NCBI RefSeq assembly: GCF_040438925.1
Contig: NZ_CP159258.1
Span: 5,541,001 to 5,605,000, forward strand
Length of the DNA stretch: 64,000 bases
From: Pseudomonas sp. MYb327
GTDB taxonomy: Bacteria; Pseudomonadota; Gammaproteobacteria; Pseudomonadales; Pseudomonadaceae
Reading direction: 5' to 3'
The translations under genes and the position numbers were made by a program. Shown here piece by piece: positions 17,126 through 27,346 of this stretch. How positions within the stretch are numbered: position 1 is the stretch's first letter; every line of letters starts with the position of its first letter. The notes below the pieces were generated by a model that worked only from the letters and a program-made list of their open reading frames with translations, ran no database searches and was not told the DNA's origin.

Positions 17126-17157
17126 AAAAGCGCGGCCCGAGGGCCGCGCTTTTTTTC
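17126..17157 (+). terminator. Duplicated rho-independent terminator
   Basis: AAAAGCGCGGCCC and GGGCCGCGCTTTT pair around GA and run into a T-tract. It is the copy-2 counterpart of the terminator at 14485-14518 and is uninterrupted here. Confidence 0.85.
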
Positions 17158-17317
17158 TGATCCGATTTACATGAACTGAACTCTGTAGTCGCAAAGCGAT
17201 GATTTCAGTCCTACAAGCTTCAGCGATGTATCAGATACTTCTCACAACATAATCGGAAGCGAATGATCGAACTGGTTGAGCTTGAAGTATAGGCTCTTCA
17301 AAAAATCTGGAGCCTAT

Positions 17318-17479
17318 ATGAAACTAATATCAGTAATTTTAATATCGATAATACTTTCTGGTTGTGTGGTTGGCAAAAGCAGGGATCCACTGAGGATTCA
17401 AATGCTTCCCAAGCGCGACACTGAGTTAGCCCACAAATGTCGGATTGATCCTTATAAGCCTGAATGTTCAGTCAATTAG
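17318..17479 (+). CDS. Small putative lipoprotein, copy 2
   Basis: A 53-residue protein paralogous to that at 16015-16176. The start MKLISVILISIILSGC is a clear lipoprotein signal with a perfect lipobox LSGC. The mature part ends with AHKCRIDPYKPEC, again matching the AHKCxIxPYxPxC pattern. CTGGAG precedes ATG 17318; an earlier in-frame start at 17276 would bury the lipoprotein signal and is rejected. Convergent with the lectin gene 43 bp away. The middle portions of the two paralogues differ in length and sequence while the signal and the Cys motif are kept, which argues for a real, selected product. Confidence 0.7.
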   Translation: MKLISVILISIILSGCVVGKSRDPLRIQMLPKRDTELAHKCRIDPYKPECSVN

Positions 17480-17522
17480 ATGTTAAAAGGGTTTTAATTT
17501 CGGTAAGTGCTCGTAATCAAGA

Positions 17523-18017
17523 TTAATTAAAGTCCCAGTGAAAGATAGGTATGCCCTGAACTATCACATTAAGCCGCTTTTGTTTAGGGAAGCGGCCAGG
17601 AACAAATCCAGAGCGAGCCCAACGCAGATCTCCTGTTCGCATATCGTAGATGACCAAATTTCCATCATCTTGAATAATCAAACAAGTGTTGTGCCAAAGT
17701 GATTTATCCGTGCTGTGAGTGCTCTCAGCAATCCACAAACGACCCCGAGATGGGTCATAAAGAAAACCGCTATTGCTGATCACGAACTGCAAAGGCTCAC
17801 GCATTTTTCGTCGGTGCAATGTTTGGCTATAGGGTTGGTTGCTGTCTGCAGCCCAAATAATAGTCTCGCCGTTCTTGATGACTAAGTTTCCGTCAGTTTG
17901 CAAGATTAGTCGAAACTGTCCATTTTGTGATGTGAGGAATTGTCCAGACGACATCGTTTGGTTGGGGGGTAACACCGAGGTGCCATTTGCTTGAAACGGG
18001 GTATAAGTGATAGGCAT
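17523..18017 (-). CDS. Monocot-type mannose-binding (B_lectin) protein, copy 2
   Basis: A 164-residue single-domain bulb lectin, by eye about two-thirds identical to copy 1. Conserved blocks include YTPFQA at the start, VLPPNQTM, KMREPL and GFLYDPSR. The sites read QTDGNLVIK (last Tyr lost), a degenerate FVISNSGFLYD and an intact QDDGNLVIYD, so each paralogue keeps the same single complete mannose site. The C-terminal 15-20 residues are the most divergent part. No signal peptide. GC content is below that of neighbouring core genes. Possible roles are lectin-like bacteriocin, adhesin or immunity-type decoy; none is proven by sequence. Confidence 0.85.
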   Translation of the reverse strand: MPITYTPFQANGTSVLPPNQTMSSGQFLTSQNGQFRLILQTDGNLVIKNGETIIWAADSNQPYSQTLHRRKMREPLQFVISNSGFLYDPSRGRLWIAESTHSTDKSLWHNTCLIIQDDGNLVIYDMRTGDLRWARSGFVPGRFPKQKRLNVIVQGIPIFHWDFN

Positions 18018-18031
18018 GTTTTTCCCTTGAA

Positions 18032-18054
18032 CAATGAGTTGGTGAGCCTCATTG
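18032..18054 (-). promoter_or_regulatory. Conserved leader hairpin before lectin gene copy 2
   Basis: CAATGAG...CTCATTG with a nine-base loop, matching the hairpin before lectin copy 1 in stem and position relative to the start codon. Confidence 0.45.
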
Positions 18055-18130
18055 AATCAAGTTCAAATGTGTAAAATGCGGTACATATGTATTGCACGCC
18101 AATTAATGAAGCCGAAACGCGTTCCACGTA

Positions 18131-18254
18131 GCAGCTGCCGAAGGCTGCGTTCGGCTGCGCAGCAGTCGTGGATCCTGCGCCTGTGGTTTATCTGACAGAC
18201 CGCGAGTTTTGACTTTGCGCCTGCTTCGCAGCCGAACGCAGCCTTCGGCAGCTG
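18131..18254. repeat. REP-type inverted pair of a second family, in the 483-bp gap before cybB
   Basis: GCAGCTGCCGAAGGCTGCGT (from 18131) and its inverted partner ending CAGCCTTCGGCAGCTGC (to 18254) flank a short spacer. The first arm also closes copy 1 of the tandem duplication at 16819-16851. The rest of the 18018-18500 gap is AT-rich, with a small AAAGCG/CGCTTT hairpin around 18428-18447 and presumably the cybB promoter; no gene was seen there. Confidence 0.8.
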
Positions 18255-18500
18255 CTACAGGTTGCATATGGGCTTAAGGACCGTGGCGAAAAAATCAGTA
18301 GTAGCCATCGAATAAACCTTTTGATACAGGTGTTCTCTGGTTCGTATTCAGTTTTTTTCACAATTTCGACTTTAATCTTTACTTAACTCGCTTGCTTCAG
18401 ACTCTTGATCGGTTTTCTCGATATTTCAAAGCGAAATTTTCCGCTTTAATTCGATAGATAACTCGATAGTCTTGGGCCAGCACTTACAGGGATCTAGGCA

Positions 18501-19052
18501 ATGCAGCTACGAAACTCTACTTCCCGCTACGGCTGGGTCAGCATTTTCATGCACTGGGGCGTGGCGCTGGCGGTTGTCGGTCTGTTCGCGTTGGGGTTGT
18601 GGATGGTCGGTCTCGACTACTACAGCACCTGGCGTAAAGACGCGCCGGATCTGCACAAGAGCATTGGCCTGGTGTTGTTGGGCGTGATGGTGTTGCGGGT
18701 GTTGTGGCGCTTCATCAGCCCGCCGCCGCCAACCCTGTCCAGCTACAGCCGCATGACGCGCCTCGGCGCCAAATTCGGCCATGGCTTTCTGTATCTCAGT
18801 CTGTTCGCTGTGATGATTGCCGGTTACCTGATTTCCACCGCAGAAGGTGTCGGTATCCCGGTGTTTGGCTTGTTTGAAGTCCCTGCGCTGGTATCCGGAC
18901 TGCCGGACCAGGCAGATACCGCAGGCGTGATTCACCTCTACCTGGCGTGGGTGTTGGTAATTTTTTCCGGCCTCCATGCGTTGGCAGCATTGAAACACCA
19001 CTTTATCGACCGTGATGTGACCCTCAAGCGCATGCTGGGTCGCAAAGCCTGA
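18501..19052 (+). CDS. cybB: Cytochrome b561
   Basis: A 183-residue four-helix membrane cytochrome that binds two haems b and passes electrons at the inner membrane, probably from quinol. Histidines at about 18, 52, 94, 145 and 159 lie in or near the helices (for example [11 protein letters not shown] and [12 protein letters not shown]) and include the haem ligands. ATG 18501 follows a CAGGGATC site. The downstream yceI gene begins 33 bp later on the same strand. The cytochrome b561-YceI pairing is common in proteobacteria and suggests a shared role with isoprenoid quinones. Confidence 0.92.
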   Translation: MQLRNSTSRYGWVSIFMHWGVALAVVGLFALGLWMVGLDYYSTWRKDAPDLHKSIGLVLLGVMVLRVLWRFISPPPPTLSSYSRMTRLGAKFGHGFLYLSLFAVMIAGYLISTAEGVGIPVFGLFEVPALVSGLPDQADTAGVIHLYLAWVLVIFSGLHALAALKHHFIDRDVTLKRMLGRKA

Positions 19053-19084
19053 AGTTCAACCTCGACTCCAAAGGAAAACAAAGC

Positions 19085-19672
19085 ATGTTGAAAAAGACTC
19101 TGGCCGCTCTGGCAATCGGTTCCGCCCTGTTGTCCGCCGGTAGCGCAATGGCCGCTGACTACGTAGTCGACAAAGAAGGCCAGCACGCCTTCGTTGACTT
19201 CAAGATCAGCCACCTGGGCTACAGCTACATCACCGGTACCTTCAAGGACATCGACGGCAAGTTCAGCTTCGACGCTGCCAAGCCTGAAGACAGCAAGATC
19301 GAGTTCAACGTGAACACCGCCAGCGTGTTCACCAACAACGCCGAACGTGACAAGCACATCTCCAGCAAAGACTTCCTGAACGGCAGCAAAGCCACGTTCG
19401 TTTCCACCAGCGTCAAATCCACCGGCAAAAACGCCGCTGGCAAAGACACTGCCGACGTGGCCGGCGACCTGACTATCCTTGGCGTGACCAAGCCAATCGT
19501 GGTCAAGGCTACTTTCCTGGGTGAAGGCAAGGATCCATGGGGCGGCTACCGTGCAGGCTTCGAGGGTACTTTCGCCCTCAAGCGTTCTGATTTCGGCAAG
19601 CAGAAAGACCTGGGCCCATCGTCCGACGCCGTTGATCTGTACGTGACCTTTGAAGGTGTCAAAGCGAAGTAA
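19085..19672 (+). CDS. YceI-family periplasmic protein
   Basis: A 195-residue lipocalin-like protein exported by a Sec signal peptide (residues 1-23, ending AMAA). The mature part has the YceI pattern: [20 protein letters not shown], the [19 protein letters not shown] strand, the [11 protein letters not shown] motif and the final [14 protein letters not shown]. Family members bind isoprenoid lipids such as ubiquinone-8 in the barrel. Co-transcribed with cytochrome b561. A REP pair and a bidirectional terminator follow. Confidence 0.92.
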   Translation: MLKKTLAALAIGSALLSAGSAMAADYVVDKEGQHAFVDFKISHLGYSYITGTFKDIDGKFSFDAAKPEDSKIEFNVNTASVFTNNAERDKHISSKDFLNGSKATFVSTSVKSTGKNAAGKDTADVAGDLTILGVTKPIVVKATFLGEGKDPWGGYRAGFEGTFALKRSDFGKQKDLGPSSDAVDLYVTFEGVKAK

Positions 19673-19681
19673 TGCTGAGAC

Positions 19682-19768
19682 CGTAGGAGCCGGCTTGCTG
19701 GCGATAGCGCCTTCTGCAACACAGCAGAAACCAAGTCGCCCCAATCGCCAGCAAGCCGGCTCCTACAG
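19682..19768. repeat. REP pair between yceI and rhlE
   Basis: Inverted consensus REP arms with about 40 bp between them, just before a bidirectional terminator at a convergent junction. Confidence 0.85.
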
Positions 19769-19773
19769 CCCAT

Positions 19774-19812
19774 AAAAAAATGCCCCGACTCTCACGAGCC
19801 GGGGCATTTTTT
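19774..19812. terminator. Bidirectional terminator between yceI and rhlE
   Basis: An A7 tract, TGCCCCG, a 12-base loop region, CGGGGCA and a T6 tract form a symmetrical stem that would serve both convergent genes. Confidence 0.88.
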
Positions 19813-19826
19813 ATTGCAGCGATAAA

Positions 19827-21701
19827 TCAGCGATTGCGGGTCAGCAAGGCCGGTTTTTCACCGCGAGGACGGCTTGGCAGTTGATCGAGCTGCTCAGGTG
19901 TCGGGAAGCGGTCAGCCTTCGACTCCTTGTGCATGATCTTCGGCGCAGGACCGCGCGGGTTTTGCACGGCCGGTTCCGAACGAGGCTGCTCGTCACGGGC
20001 CGGGCGGCGGTTGCGCGAGTCTTCGCGACGGGCCTGGCCGTCACGTGGCGCGCCATTGCGTGGGCCGCTACGTTTGGCTGGCGGTGTGCCGGTGCTGGCG
20101 CCATCGCTGTTGCGCGGACCGTTCTGGCGACCCTGTGGCTTGCCGCCACGTGGTGCGCCCGAGCCGGCAGCAGTGCCTTGTGCCGGAGCACCCGGACGGC
20201 GGCCACGGCCTTGGGCCGGTTTTGGCTGAGGCACGTAGTCGACACGGTTACCGAAGTTATCGATATCGTCGTCCAGGAACTCGTCCGGTGCACGATCAGC
20301 CGCGGCGCGTGGTGGCTGGCTGGGCTGACGCTGTTCGCGGGCCGGGGTGCCTTCGCGTGGTTTTTGCTGACGGGCTGGACGCTCGCCGCGTTCACCCGAC
20401 GCCGGTTTTTCCTTGCCCTTGTCCTTGCCCTTGTCTTTACGACCGCCGCCACCGCCGCCGCCGTTCGGACCATCGCCGCGCGGGCCACGTGGATTGCGCG
20501 GGTTACGCACATCCGGACGCTCGCGGACTTCTGGCTTCTCGGCTTCCACGGCGCTCGAATCGAAGCCCATCAGGTCGCCGTCGGCGATTTTCTGCTTGGT
20601 CATGCGTTCGATACTTTTCAGCAGTTTTTCTTCGTCCGGGGCTACCAGCGAGATCGCCTCGCCCGAACGACCCGCACGGCCGGTACGGCCGATACGGTGC
20701 ACGTAGTCTTCATCGACGTTCGGCAGTTCGAAGTTGACCACGTGTGGCAACTGGTCGATGTCCAGCCCGCGCGCGGCGATGTCGGTGGCAACCAGGATGC
20801 GCACGTCACCGGCCTTGAAGTCGGCCAGGGCTTTGGTGCGGGCGTTCTGGCTTTTGTTACCGTGGATCGCGACGGCGCTCAGGCCGTGTTTGTCCAGGTA
20901 CTCGGCCAGGCGGTTGGCGCCGTGCTTGGTGCGGGTGAACACCAGCACCTGTTCCCAGGCGCCGGCGGTGATCAGGTGCGCCAGCAGGGAGCGCTTGTGG
21001 CTGGCCGGCAGACGGAATACGCGCTGTTCGATGCGTTCGACCGTGGTGTTCGGCGGCGTGACTTCGATGCGTTCCGGATTGTGCAGCAGTTTGCCGGCGA
21101 GGTCGGTGATGTCCTTGGAGAACGTTGCCGAGAACAGCAGGTTCTGCCGTTTGGCCGGCAGGCGCGCCAGGACTTTCTTCACGTCATGGACGAAGCCCAT
21201 GTCGAGCATGCGGTCGGCTTCGTCCAGCACGAGGATTTCCACGTGGGACAGGTCGACGCTGCCTTGGCCGGCGAGGTCGAGCAGACGGCCAGGGCAGGCC
21301 ACCAGCACGTCTACGCCACGGGACATGGCTTGAACCTGCGGGTTCATGCCGACGCCGCCGAAGATGCAGGCGCTGACGAACTTCAGGTCACGGGCGTAGA
21401 TCTTGAAGCTTTCGTGTACCTGGGCCGCGAGTTCGCGAGTAGGCGTCAGGACCAGTACGCGCGGTTGGCGCGGGCCGTGACGCTGGGATTTGTCCGGGTG
21501 ACCGTTGGGGAACAACCGCTCCAGAATCGGAAGGGCGAAACCGCCGGTTTTACCAGTACCTGTCTGTGCCGCGACCATCAGGTCGCGACCTTGCAACACG
21601 GCGGGAATGGCCCGCTGTTGCACCGGAGTAGGCTCGGTATAGCCCGCTGCCTCGATGGCGCGGACTAAAGCCTCGGAGAGACCGAGGGAAGCAAAGGACA
21701 T
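19827..21701 (-). CDS. rhlE: DEAD-box ATP-dependent RNA helicase RhlE
   Basis: A 624-residue helicase. It starts [20 protein letters not shown] at ATG 21701, with AGGATT upstream; the open frame extends 84 codons further but without homology. Ordered motifs are the Q motif ([12 protein letters not shown]), Walker [34 protein letters not shown], and [10 protein letters not shown]. The last ~230 residues are a basic, disordered tail rich in Gly, Arg, Pro and Lys, including a poly-Gly run, typical of the long RhlE of pseudomonads and used for RNA binding and condensate formation. Role: RNA remodelling and decay, cold growth. Confidence 0.92.
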   Translation of the reverse strand: MSFASLGLSEALVRAIEAAGYTEPTPVQQRAIPAVLQGRDLMVAAQTGTGKTGGFALPILERLFPNGHPDKSQRHGPRQPRVLVLTPTRELAAQVHESFKIYARDLKFVSACIFGGVGMNPQVQAMSRGVDVLVACPGRLLDLAGQGSVDLSHVEILVLDEADRMLDMGFVHDVKKVLARLPAKRQNLLFSATFSKDITDLAGKLLHNPERIEVTPPNTTVERIEQRVFRLPASHKRSLLAHLITAGAWEQVLVFTRTKHGANRLAEYLDKHGLSAVAIHGNKSQNARTKALADFKAGDVRILVATDIAARGLDIDQLPHVVNFELPNVDEDYVHRIGRTGRAGRSGEAISLVAPDEEKLLKSIERMTKQKIADGDLMGFDSSAVEAEKPEVRERPDVRNPRNPRGPRGDGPNGGGGGGGRKDKGKDKGKEKPASGERGERPARQQKPREGTPAREQRQPSQPPRAAADRAPDEFLDDDIDNFGNRVDYVPQPKPAQGRGRRPGAPAQGTAAGSGAPRGGKPQGRQNGPRNSDGASTGTPPAKRSGPRNGAPRDGQARREDSRNRRPARDEQPRSEPAVQNPRGPAPKIMHKESKADRFPTPEQLDQLPSRPRGEKPALLTRNR

Positions 21702-21924
21702 GAGTAATCCTGTTTTAGTTAGGGCTTGGCCCAATGGGAGTCTTGCCTGGCGCGAATAGCGTTTAAGAGGAACGCAATCCCGTCCGGTCCTGCTGGGCCT
21801 TGAAAGCTCGTCTGGAGCGCTCGCGCGGGCTGGAAAGCTGCGCCGTAGCGGGGTCGAGATGCCTTGAACAAGTCCGAGCGTCCGGGCGTGAGCCTGGCGG
21901 GAAGGCCGGAGTATAACAGAGCAA

Positions 21925-22740
21925 TCACTGCGCGCCGCTTTCCTGCTGCTCAACGGTTTTTACCGTGATGGCGGAGGCTCTCGCCGGGTTGACGGTAGCG
22001 GCCGGGTCGGCGCCGTAACGGGCGCTTAGCTCTGCGTAGGCCGGCTCGCGTTTGAAACGCTTGAGTTCGGCACCGAAGCGCTGCACCAGTAAATCCATGC
22101 CGGCATTGCGTCGCACCGCCAGGTATTGGCTTTGCTGGCTGATCACGGTCGGGTTTTCGGAGATCTTGTCGCGAATGTTCAGTTCGTCGAGCAAATGCTG
22201 GCCGACCCGGCGATCCGTGATCAGCAGGTCGATCCGTCCGCGCACCAGTTTGCCGAAGTTGGCTTCATGGCTCGGTGCCGGTTCACGGATGAACAGATTC
22301 GAATCCCTGAAATCCTGGCTGTACAGATAGCCCGGCGAGGTGCCGATGGTCAGGCCATGCAGTTCGTCGAGGGTACGGAAGGGGTGCGGACGCTCGTTGG
22401 CGTAGAACATCACGAACTGCACTTCCGAGAGCGGTTCGCTGGGGTAGAGCAATGTCGCATCGCGCTCGTCGCTGTGGAAAATGTCCAGTGCGCCATCGGC
22501 CTGGCCGGTTTCAAGCATCGACAGGCAACGTTTCCATGGCAGGAACTGCCACTCGACTTCGATGCCCAGGCGCTTGAAGACAATCGCGGTGGTTTCGTAG
22601 TCGAGTCCCAGGGATTTGCCGTTCTCCTCATACACATAAGGCGCCCACGGTTCTGTGACAATGCGCAATTTCTCGCCCCGAGCGGTGAAGCTCAGGCAAG
22701 TGAAAAGCACAACGGCAAGCAACTGGACAATGGCGGGCAT
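21925..22740 (-). CDS. Orphan periplasmic amino-acid-type solute-binding protein
   Basis: A 271-residue SBP_bac_3 family protein. The N terminus is a signal peptide (about 22 residues, ending FTARG) followed by [19 protein letters not shown], the usual ligand-site start. The mid-region [15 protein letters not shown] and the [14 protein letters not shown] segment follow the class pattern. No ABC permease or ATPase gene is nearby, so it may act as a sensor or an unlinked binding protein. A second protein of the same broad family is encoded at 50931-51668. Confidence 0.82.
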   Translation of the reverse strand: MPAIVQLLAVVLFTCLSFTARGEKLRIVTEPWAPYVYEENGKSLGLDYETTAIVFKRLGIEVEWQFLPWKRCLSMLETGQADGALDIFHSDERDATLLYPSEPLSEVQFVMFYANERPHPFRTLDELHGLTIGTSPGYLYSQDFRDSNLFIREPAPSHEANFGKLVRGRIDLLITDRRVGQHLLDELNIRDKISENPTVISQQSQYLAVRRNAGMDLLVQRFGAELKRFKREPAYAELSARYGADPAATVNPARASAITVKTVEQQESGAQ

Positions 22741-22827
22741 GGCCTGAGGTTAGTACGCCCAACGGCTAATGAGAAGCTCTGGCTTGCATGTTTCGCGCAG
22801 TGCTTGAGCATATTGGGCGCCAAGTCT

Positions 22828-23928
22828 CTATTTGTCGGGCCTGTTGAGTAAGTGTTCGTGGATTGCCGTGCGCCGCTGTCCAAGAATCATCTTGACCAGG
22901 CCGTTGGTGAACCAATCCTCTAGCAGGTTGCGGCAAACCGGTGTGCCAAGGCGTTCCTGTTGGTTTTGCAGTGCTTTATCCCACCAGACTGGTCCGCAGG
23001 CCTTGTCGAACTCGTTGGGATGCTCGTAGCAACCGTAAAGGATTTCGCGAATGAACTGACGAAGGTGTTCGGGCAGTGCCAGGGTGATGAGCTTGTAGAG
23101 CATTCGCTGGGATCGCGGTGGCCGTGGAAGTTGGGCCGACACGCGACGAGTGTCGTCCAGTGCGCCCAGGCTCGTTGGGCGCCCGCCATGTTTGTTGACC
23201 CAAGCCCTGACCTTGGCCCTGAACAATTGCTTGCGGCTCCAGTAATGATGGATCAGGTCCGGGCACTTTTTGACTTCCAGCGTACGGTAGGCCGCGACCG
23301 ACAGGCAGAACTCTTCGAGGGTGTAGGCCGTCTTCGCGGACGGATACAATTCGTCGATCAGGGCGATCGAGCGATCAAGCACCTGGATATCCTGCTTGTG
23401 CAGGCCGATGACGCCAGAATTGAGCAGCATCATTTGATCGTCCGCCAGGCCCTTTTCCCTTAGGGTTGACGACAACGCTCTGTAGAGCAGGTTTTCTTTG
23501 TTGTTGCCGTATTCGGCGTAATAGTCATTACACAACAGGGTGCCGGGCTGCACGCGCTCGAACAGTTTGAGCGGCGAGCAGTGGAAGAAGGTGTCGGTAT
23601 CAATCAACAGCGCAATTTCGGATTCTTCGAGCACCGTGCGCAGTGCGACGTGTTTGGCGCGGAAATGATAGCCGTGGGGCTCGCTCCAGCGTCGACGTGT
23701 TTCCTCATCGAGAGGGCGTACGCGAACCGGCAGATGTTTGTAGGGTTGCGGGTTGTCGCTGAAGACCTGGATGTCGAGCGCTGCATCGGGTGTTTCGCGT
23801 AGCCGGCCCAAGGCGCTGGCTATGCTGAAAACCGCTTCCTGATGATAAGTCTCGGGCCCGAAAACCAGATAGACAAGTTGAGGGCGTGCTTGCGAGGGTG
23901 CGGTATTCATTGAACTACAACTTTCCAT
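22828..23928 (-). CDS. Putative glycosyltransferase (GT-A-like)
   Basis: A protein of up to 366 residues that looks like a retaining-type or GT8-like glycosyltransferase. The N-terminal QLVYLVFGPETYHQEAVFS begins a nucleotide-sugar fold, and LLIDTDTFFHCSPL near residue 108 supplies the DxD metal motif. LLNSGVIGLHKQD and a C-terminal helical, basic part follow. There are two possible starts, 23928 and ATG 23910; the latter has GGAAAG ten bases upstream. No signal peptide or membrane segment. It is not in a polysaccharide cluster, so acceptor and product are unknown. Confidence 0.6.
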   Translation of the reverse strand: MESCSSMNTAPSQARPQLVYLVFGPETYHQEAVFSIASALGRLRETPDAALDIQVFSDNPQPYKHLPVRVRPLDEETRRRWSEPHGYHFRAKHVALRTVLEESEIALLIDTDTFFHCSPLKLFERVQPGTLLCNDYYAEYGNNKENLLYRALSSTLREKGLADDQMMLLNSGVIGLHKQDIQVLDRSIALIDELYPSAKTAYTLEEFCLSVAAYRTLEVKKCPDLIHHYWSRKQLFRAKVRAWVNKHGGRPTSLGALDDTRRVSAQLPRPPRSQRMLYKLITLALPEHLRQFIREILYGCYEHPNEFDKACGPVWWDKALQNQQERLGTPVCRNLLEDWFTNGLVKMILGQRRTAIHEHLLNRPDK

Positions 23929-23942
23929 GTTCTTTTAAATGT

Positions 23943-23964
23943 AAAAGGCCCTCCGAAGAGGGCC
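23943..23964 (-). terminator. Rho-independent terminator of metF
   Basis: On the minus strand GGCCCTC-TTCG-GAGGGCC runs into TTTT, a stable UUCG tetraloop hairpin 20 bp after the metF stop. Confidence 0.88.
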
Positions 23965-23984
23965 TGGGTACTGCGTGGAAACAA

Positions 23985-24830
23985 TCAGCGAGGTAGCTTC
24001 AAATTGTTCCATACAGCCAGGCTGGCTTCAGCCTGGTTCAGGGTATAGAAATGCAACCCTGGTGCACCGCCTTGTAACAACTGTTCACACATTTCGGTAA
24101 TCACTTGCTCACCGAACTGTTGAATGCTCTGCGCATCGTCGCCGTAGGCTTCCAGTTGCTTGCGGATCCAGCGCGGGATTTCCGCACCGCAGGCATCGGA
24201 GAAACGCGCGAGTTTGCTGTAGTTGGTGATCGGCATGATTCCCGGCACGATCGGGATGTTCACGCCAGCCGCCCGTACACGCTCGACGAAATAGAAGTAG
24301 CTGTCGGCGTTGAAGAAGTATTGGGTGATCGCACTGTCGGAGCCGGCGTTGGCCTTGCGCACGAAGTTGGCGATGTCGTCTTCGAAATTGCGCGCTTGCG
24401 GATGCATTTCCGGGTAAGCGGCGACTTCGATGTGGAAATGATTGCCGGTCTCTTCACGAATGAATTCAACCAGGTCATTGGCGTGGCGCATTTCGCCACT
24501 GGCCATGCCCATGCCGGAAGGCAGGTCACCGCGCAGGGCAACGATACGCTTGATGCCGGCGGCCTTGTATTGGCTCAGCAGGCTGCGCAAGTCGTCCTTG
24601 CTGTCGCCAACGCAAGACAGGTGCGGTGCGGCAGGGACTTTGACTTCGCTTTCGAGCTGCAACACGGTGTTGAGCGTGCGATCACGAGTCGAACCGCCAG
24701 CGCCGTAGGTGCAGGAGAAAAAATCGGGGTTGTACGTGGCCAGCTGACGAGCAGTGGCAAGCAGCTTTTCATGCCCAGCGTCGGTCTTCGTAGGGAAGAA
24801 TTCGAAGCTGTAGCGACGATCTTGGGACAT
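23985..24830 (-). CDS. metF: 5,10-methylenetetrahydrofolate reductase
   Basis: MetF reduces methylene-THF to methyl-THF for methionine synthesis, using FAD. The 281-residue protein starts MSQDRRYSFEFFPTKTDAG at ATG 24830, with AAGGAT seven bases upstream. Key parts are SFEFFPTK with the catalytic Glu, FFSCTYGAGGSTRDRT, the ALRGDLPSGMG FAD-binding segment and the ITQYFFNADSYF motif. It follows ahcY on the same strand, separated by a REP pair and hairpin. The two genes probably share the SAH-riboswitch-controlled transcript, linking SAH removal to remethylation. Confidence 0.95.
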   Translation of the reverse strand: MSQDRRYSFEFFPTKTDAGHEKLLATARQLATYNPDFFSCTYGAGGSTRDRTLNTVLQLESEVKVPAAPHLSCVGDSKDDLRSLLSQYKAAGIKRIVALRGDLPSGMGMASGEMRHANDLVEFIREETGNHFHIEVAAYPEMHPQARNFEDDIANFVRKANAGSDSAITQYFFNADSYFYFVERVRAAGVNIPIVPGIMPITNYSKLARFSDACGAEIPRWIRKQLEAYGDDAQSIQQFGEQVITEMCEQLLQGGAPGLHFYTLNQAEASLAVWNNLKLPR

Positions 24831-24885
24831 GGTCATATCCTTGGAAACGCGTAAGCCTGTGGGGCCGGTATGTCGCGACACCGCT

Positions 24886-24975
24886 AATCGCTGGCAAGCC
24901 AGCTTCTACAGGTTTGCGTCGTACCGTAATGTTGCGTACGACCACTCACCTGTAGGAGCCGGCTTGCTGGCGATG
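24886..24975. repeat. REP pair between ahcY and metF
   Basis: Arms TCGCTGGCAAGCCAGCTTCT and GTAGGAGCCGGCTTGCTGGCG are inverted around about 45 bp. It lies inside the probable ahcY-metF transcript, where it could tune relative mRNA stability. Confidence 0.82.
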
Positions 24976-24980
24976 CAGAC

Positions 24981-25007
24981 GATGCGGTGCACAAGGCGCA
25001 CCGCATC
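24981..25007 (-). other. 10-bp hairpin after ahcY without T-tract
   Basis: GATGCGGTGC and GCACCGCATC pair around seven bases 21 bp after the ahcY stop. There is no U-tract on the minus strand, so it is not a clear terminator; it may be a processing or attenuation hairpin. Confidence 0.5.
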
Positions 25008-25027
25008 GTGAGCAAACCTGCGGCGAA

Positions 25028-26641
<1,614 letters not shown>

Positions 26642-26761
26642 AGGGTTTCTGTTGTTCAATGTCCGAACGGTAATCGAGACCATAGTCGATGGTTAATAGA
26701 GCTCTGGCCCGGGGTCTGCCAAGATACCGCCCATCATTCGGCAAGACGCTCAGGAGTGACC

Positions 26762-27166
26762 ATGAATTTCCACACCCGCAAGTGGGTTAAGCCCGAAGAC
26801 CTCAATCCCAACGGAACGCTGTTCGGCGGCAGCCTCCTGCGTTGGCTCGACGAAGAAGCGGCGATCTACGCCATCGTCCAGCTGGGCAATCAGCGCGTGG
26901 TGACCAAGTACATTTCCGAAATCAACTTCGTCAGTGCCTCGCGCCAGGGCGACATCATCGAACTGGGTATCACCGCCACCGAGTTCGGTCGTACCTCCAT
27001 CACCCTCAAGTGCGAAGTACGAAACAAGATCACCCGCAAAAGCATCCTGACAGTGGAGAAGATTGTGTTCGTCAACCTGGGCGAAGACGGTCTGCCTGCT
27101 CCGCACGGCCGGACCGAGATCAAGTACGTCAAAGACCAGTTCAAGGACGACGCCAGCATCGAATAA
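26762..27166 (+). CDS. Acyl-CoA thioesterase (hotdog fold)
   Basis: A 134-residue hotdog-fold acyl-CoA hydrolase of the YciA/BACH type. Family features are the NPNGTLFGGSLLRWLDEEAA helix region, holding the conserved Asn, Gly and acidic residues, and VTKYISEINFVSASRQGD. The chosen ATG 26762 follows CAGGAGTGACC and starts MNFHTRKWVKPEDLN; the frame upstream is open but reaches into the divergent ahcY promoter. Substrate chain length cannot be deduced. Divergent from ahcY; a REP pair follows. Confidence 0.88.
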   Translation: MNFHTRKWVKPEDLNPNGTLFGGSLLRWLDEEAAIYAIVQLGNQRVVTKYISEINFVSASRQGDIIELGITATEFGRTSITLKCEVRNKITRKSILTVEKIVFVNLGEDGLPAPHGRTEIKYVKDQFKDDASIE

Positions 27167-27174
27167 TGCGAGAC

Positions 27175-27262
27175 CTGTAGGAGCCGGCTCGCTGGCGATG
27201 GCGCCATAAGCGTCACCCCGGAAATCGAGTCGATCCCTTCGCCAGCAAGCCGGTTCCTACAA
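27175..27262. repeat. REP pair after the thioesterase gene
   Basis: CTGTAGGAGCCGGCTCGCTG and the inverted GCCAGCAAGCCGGTTCCTAC, each with one mismatch to consensus, around about 45 bp. Confidence 0.82.
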
Positions 27263-27346
27263 GATCCGGTTTGTTTTTACGTGCATTGAACAGTGCTGAT
27301 CCCCACGTGTCGTACCTACAAGACTCGTCACCGGTTCTGGAAACTT

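Larger units (their letters stand above)
16858..18168. repeat. Tandem duplication, copy 2
   Basis: Second unit of the duplication: truncated amine-oxidase 3' end (16864-17112), terminator, small lipoprotein gene, convergent lectin gene and the REP-like palindrome. It is diverged from copy 1 at many positions and lacks the IS. The join between copies at about 16858 puts the copy-1 REP palindrome directly against the Pro/Ala-coding sequence. Confidence 0.85.

Noticed and set aside
19881..21668. Open frame of ~595 codons antisense to rhlE
   Set aside because: Entirely overlaps the helicase motifs on the other strand and has repetitive composition mirrored from the Gly/Arg tail.
21702..21953. 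84-codon N-terminal extension of rhlE
   Set aside because: RhlE begins at MSFASLGL with a ribosome site directly upstream; the extension has no homology.
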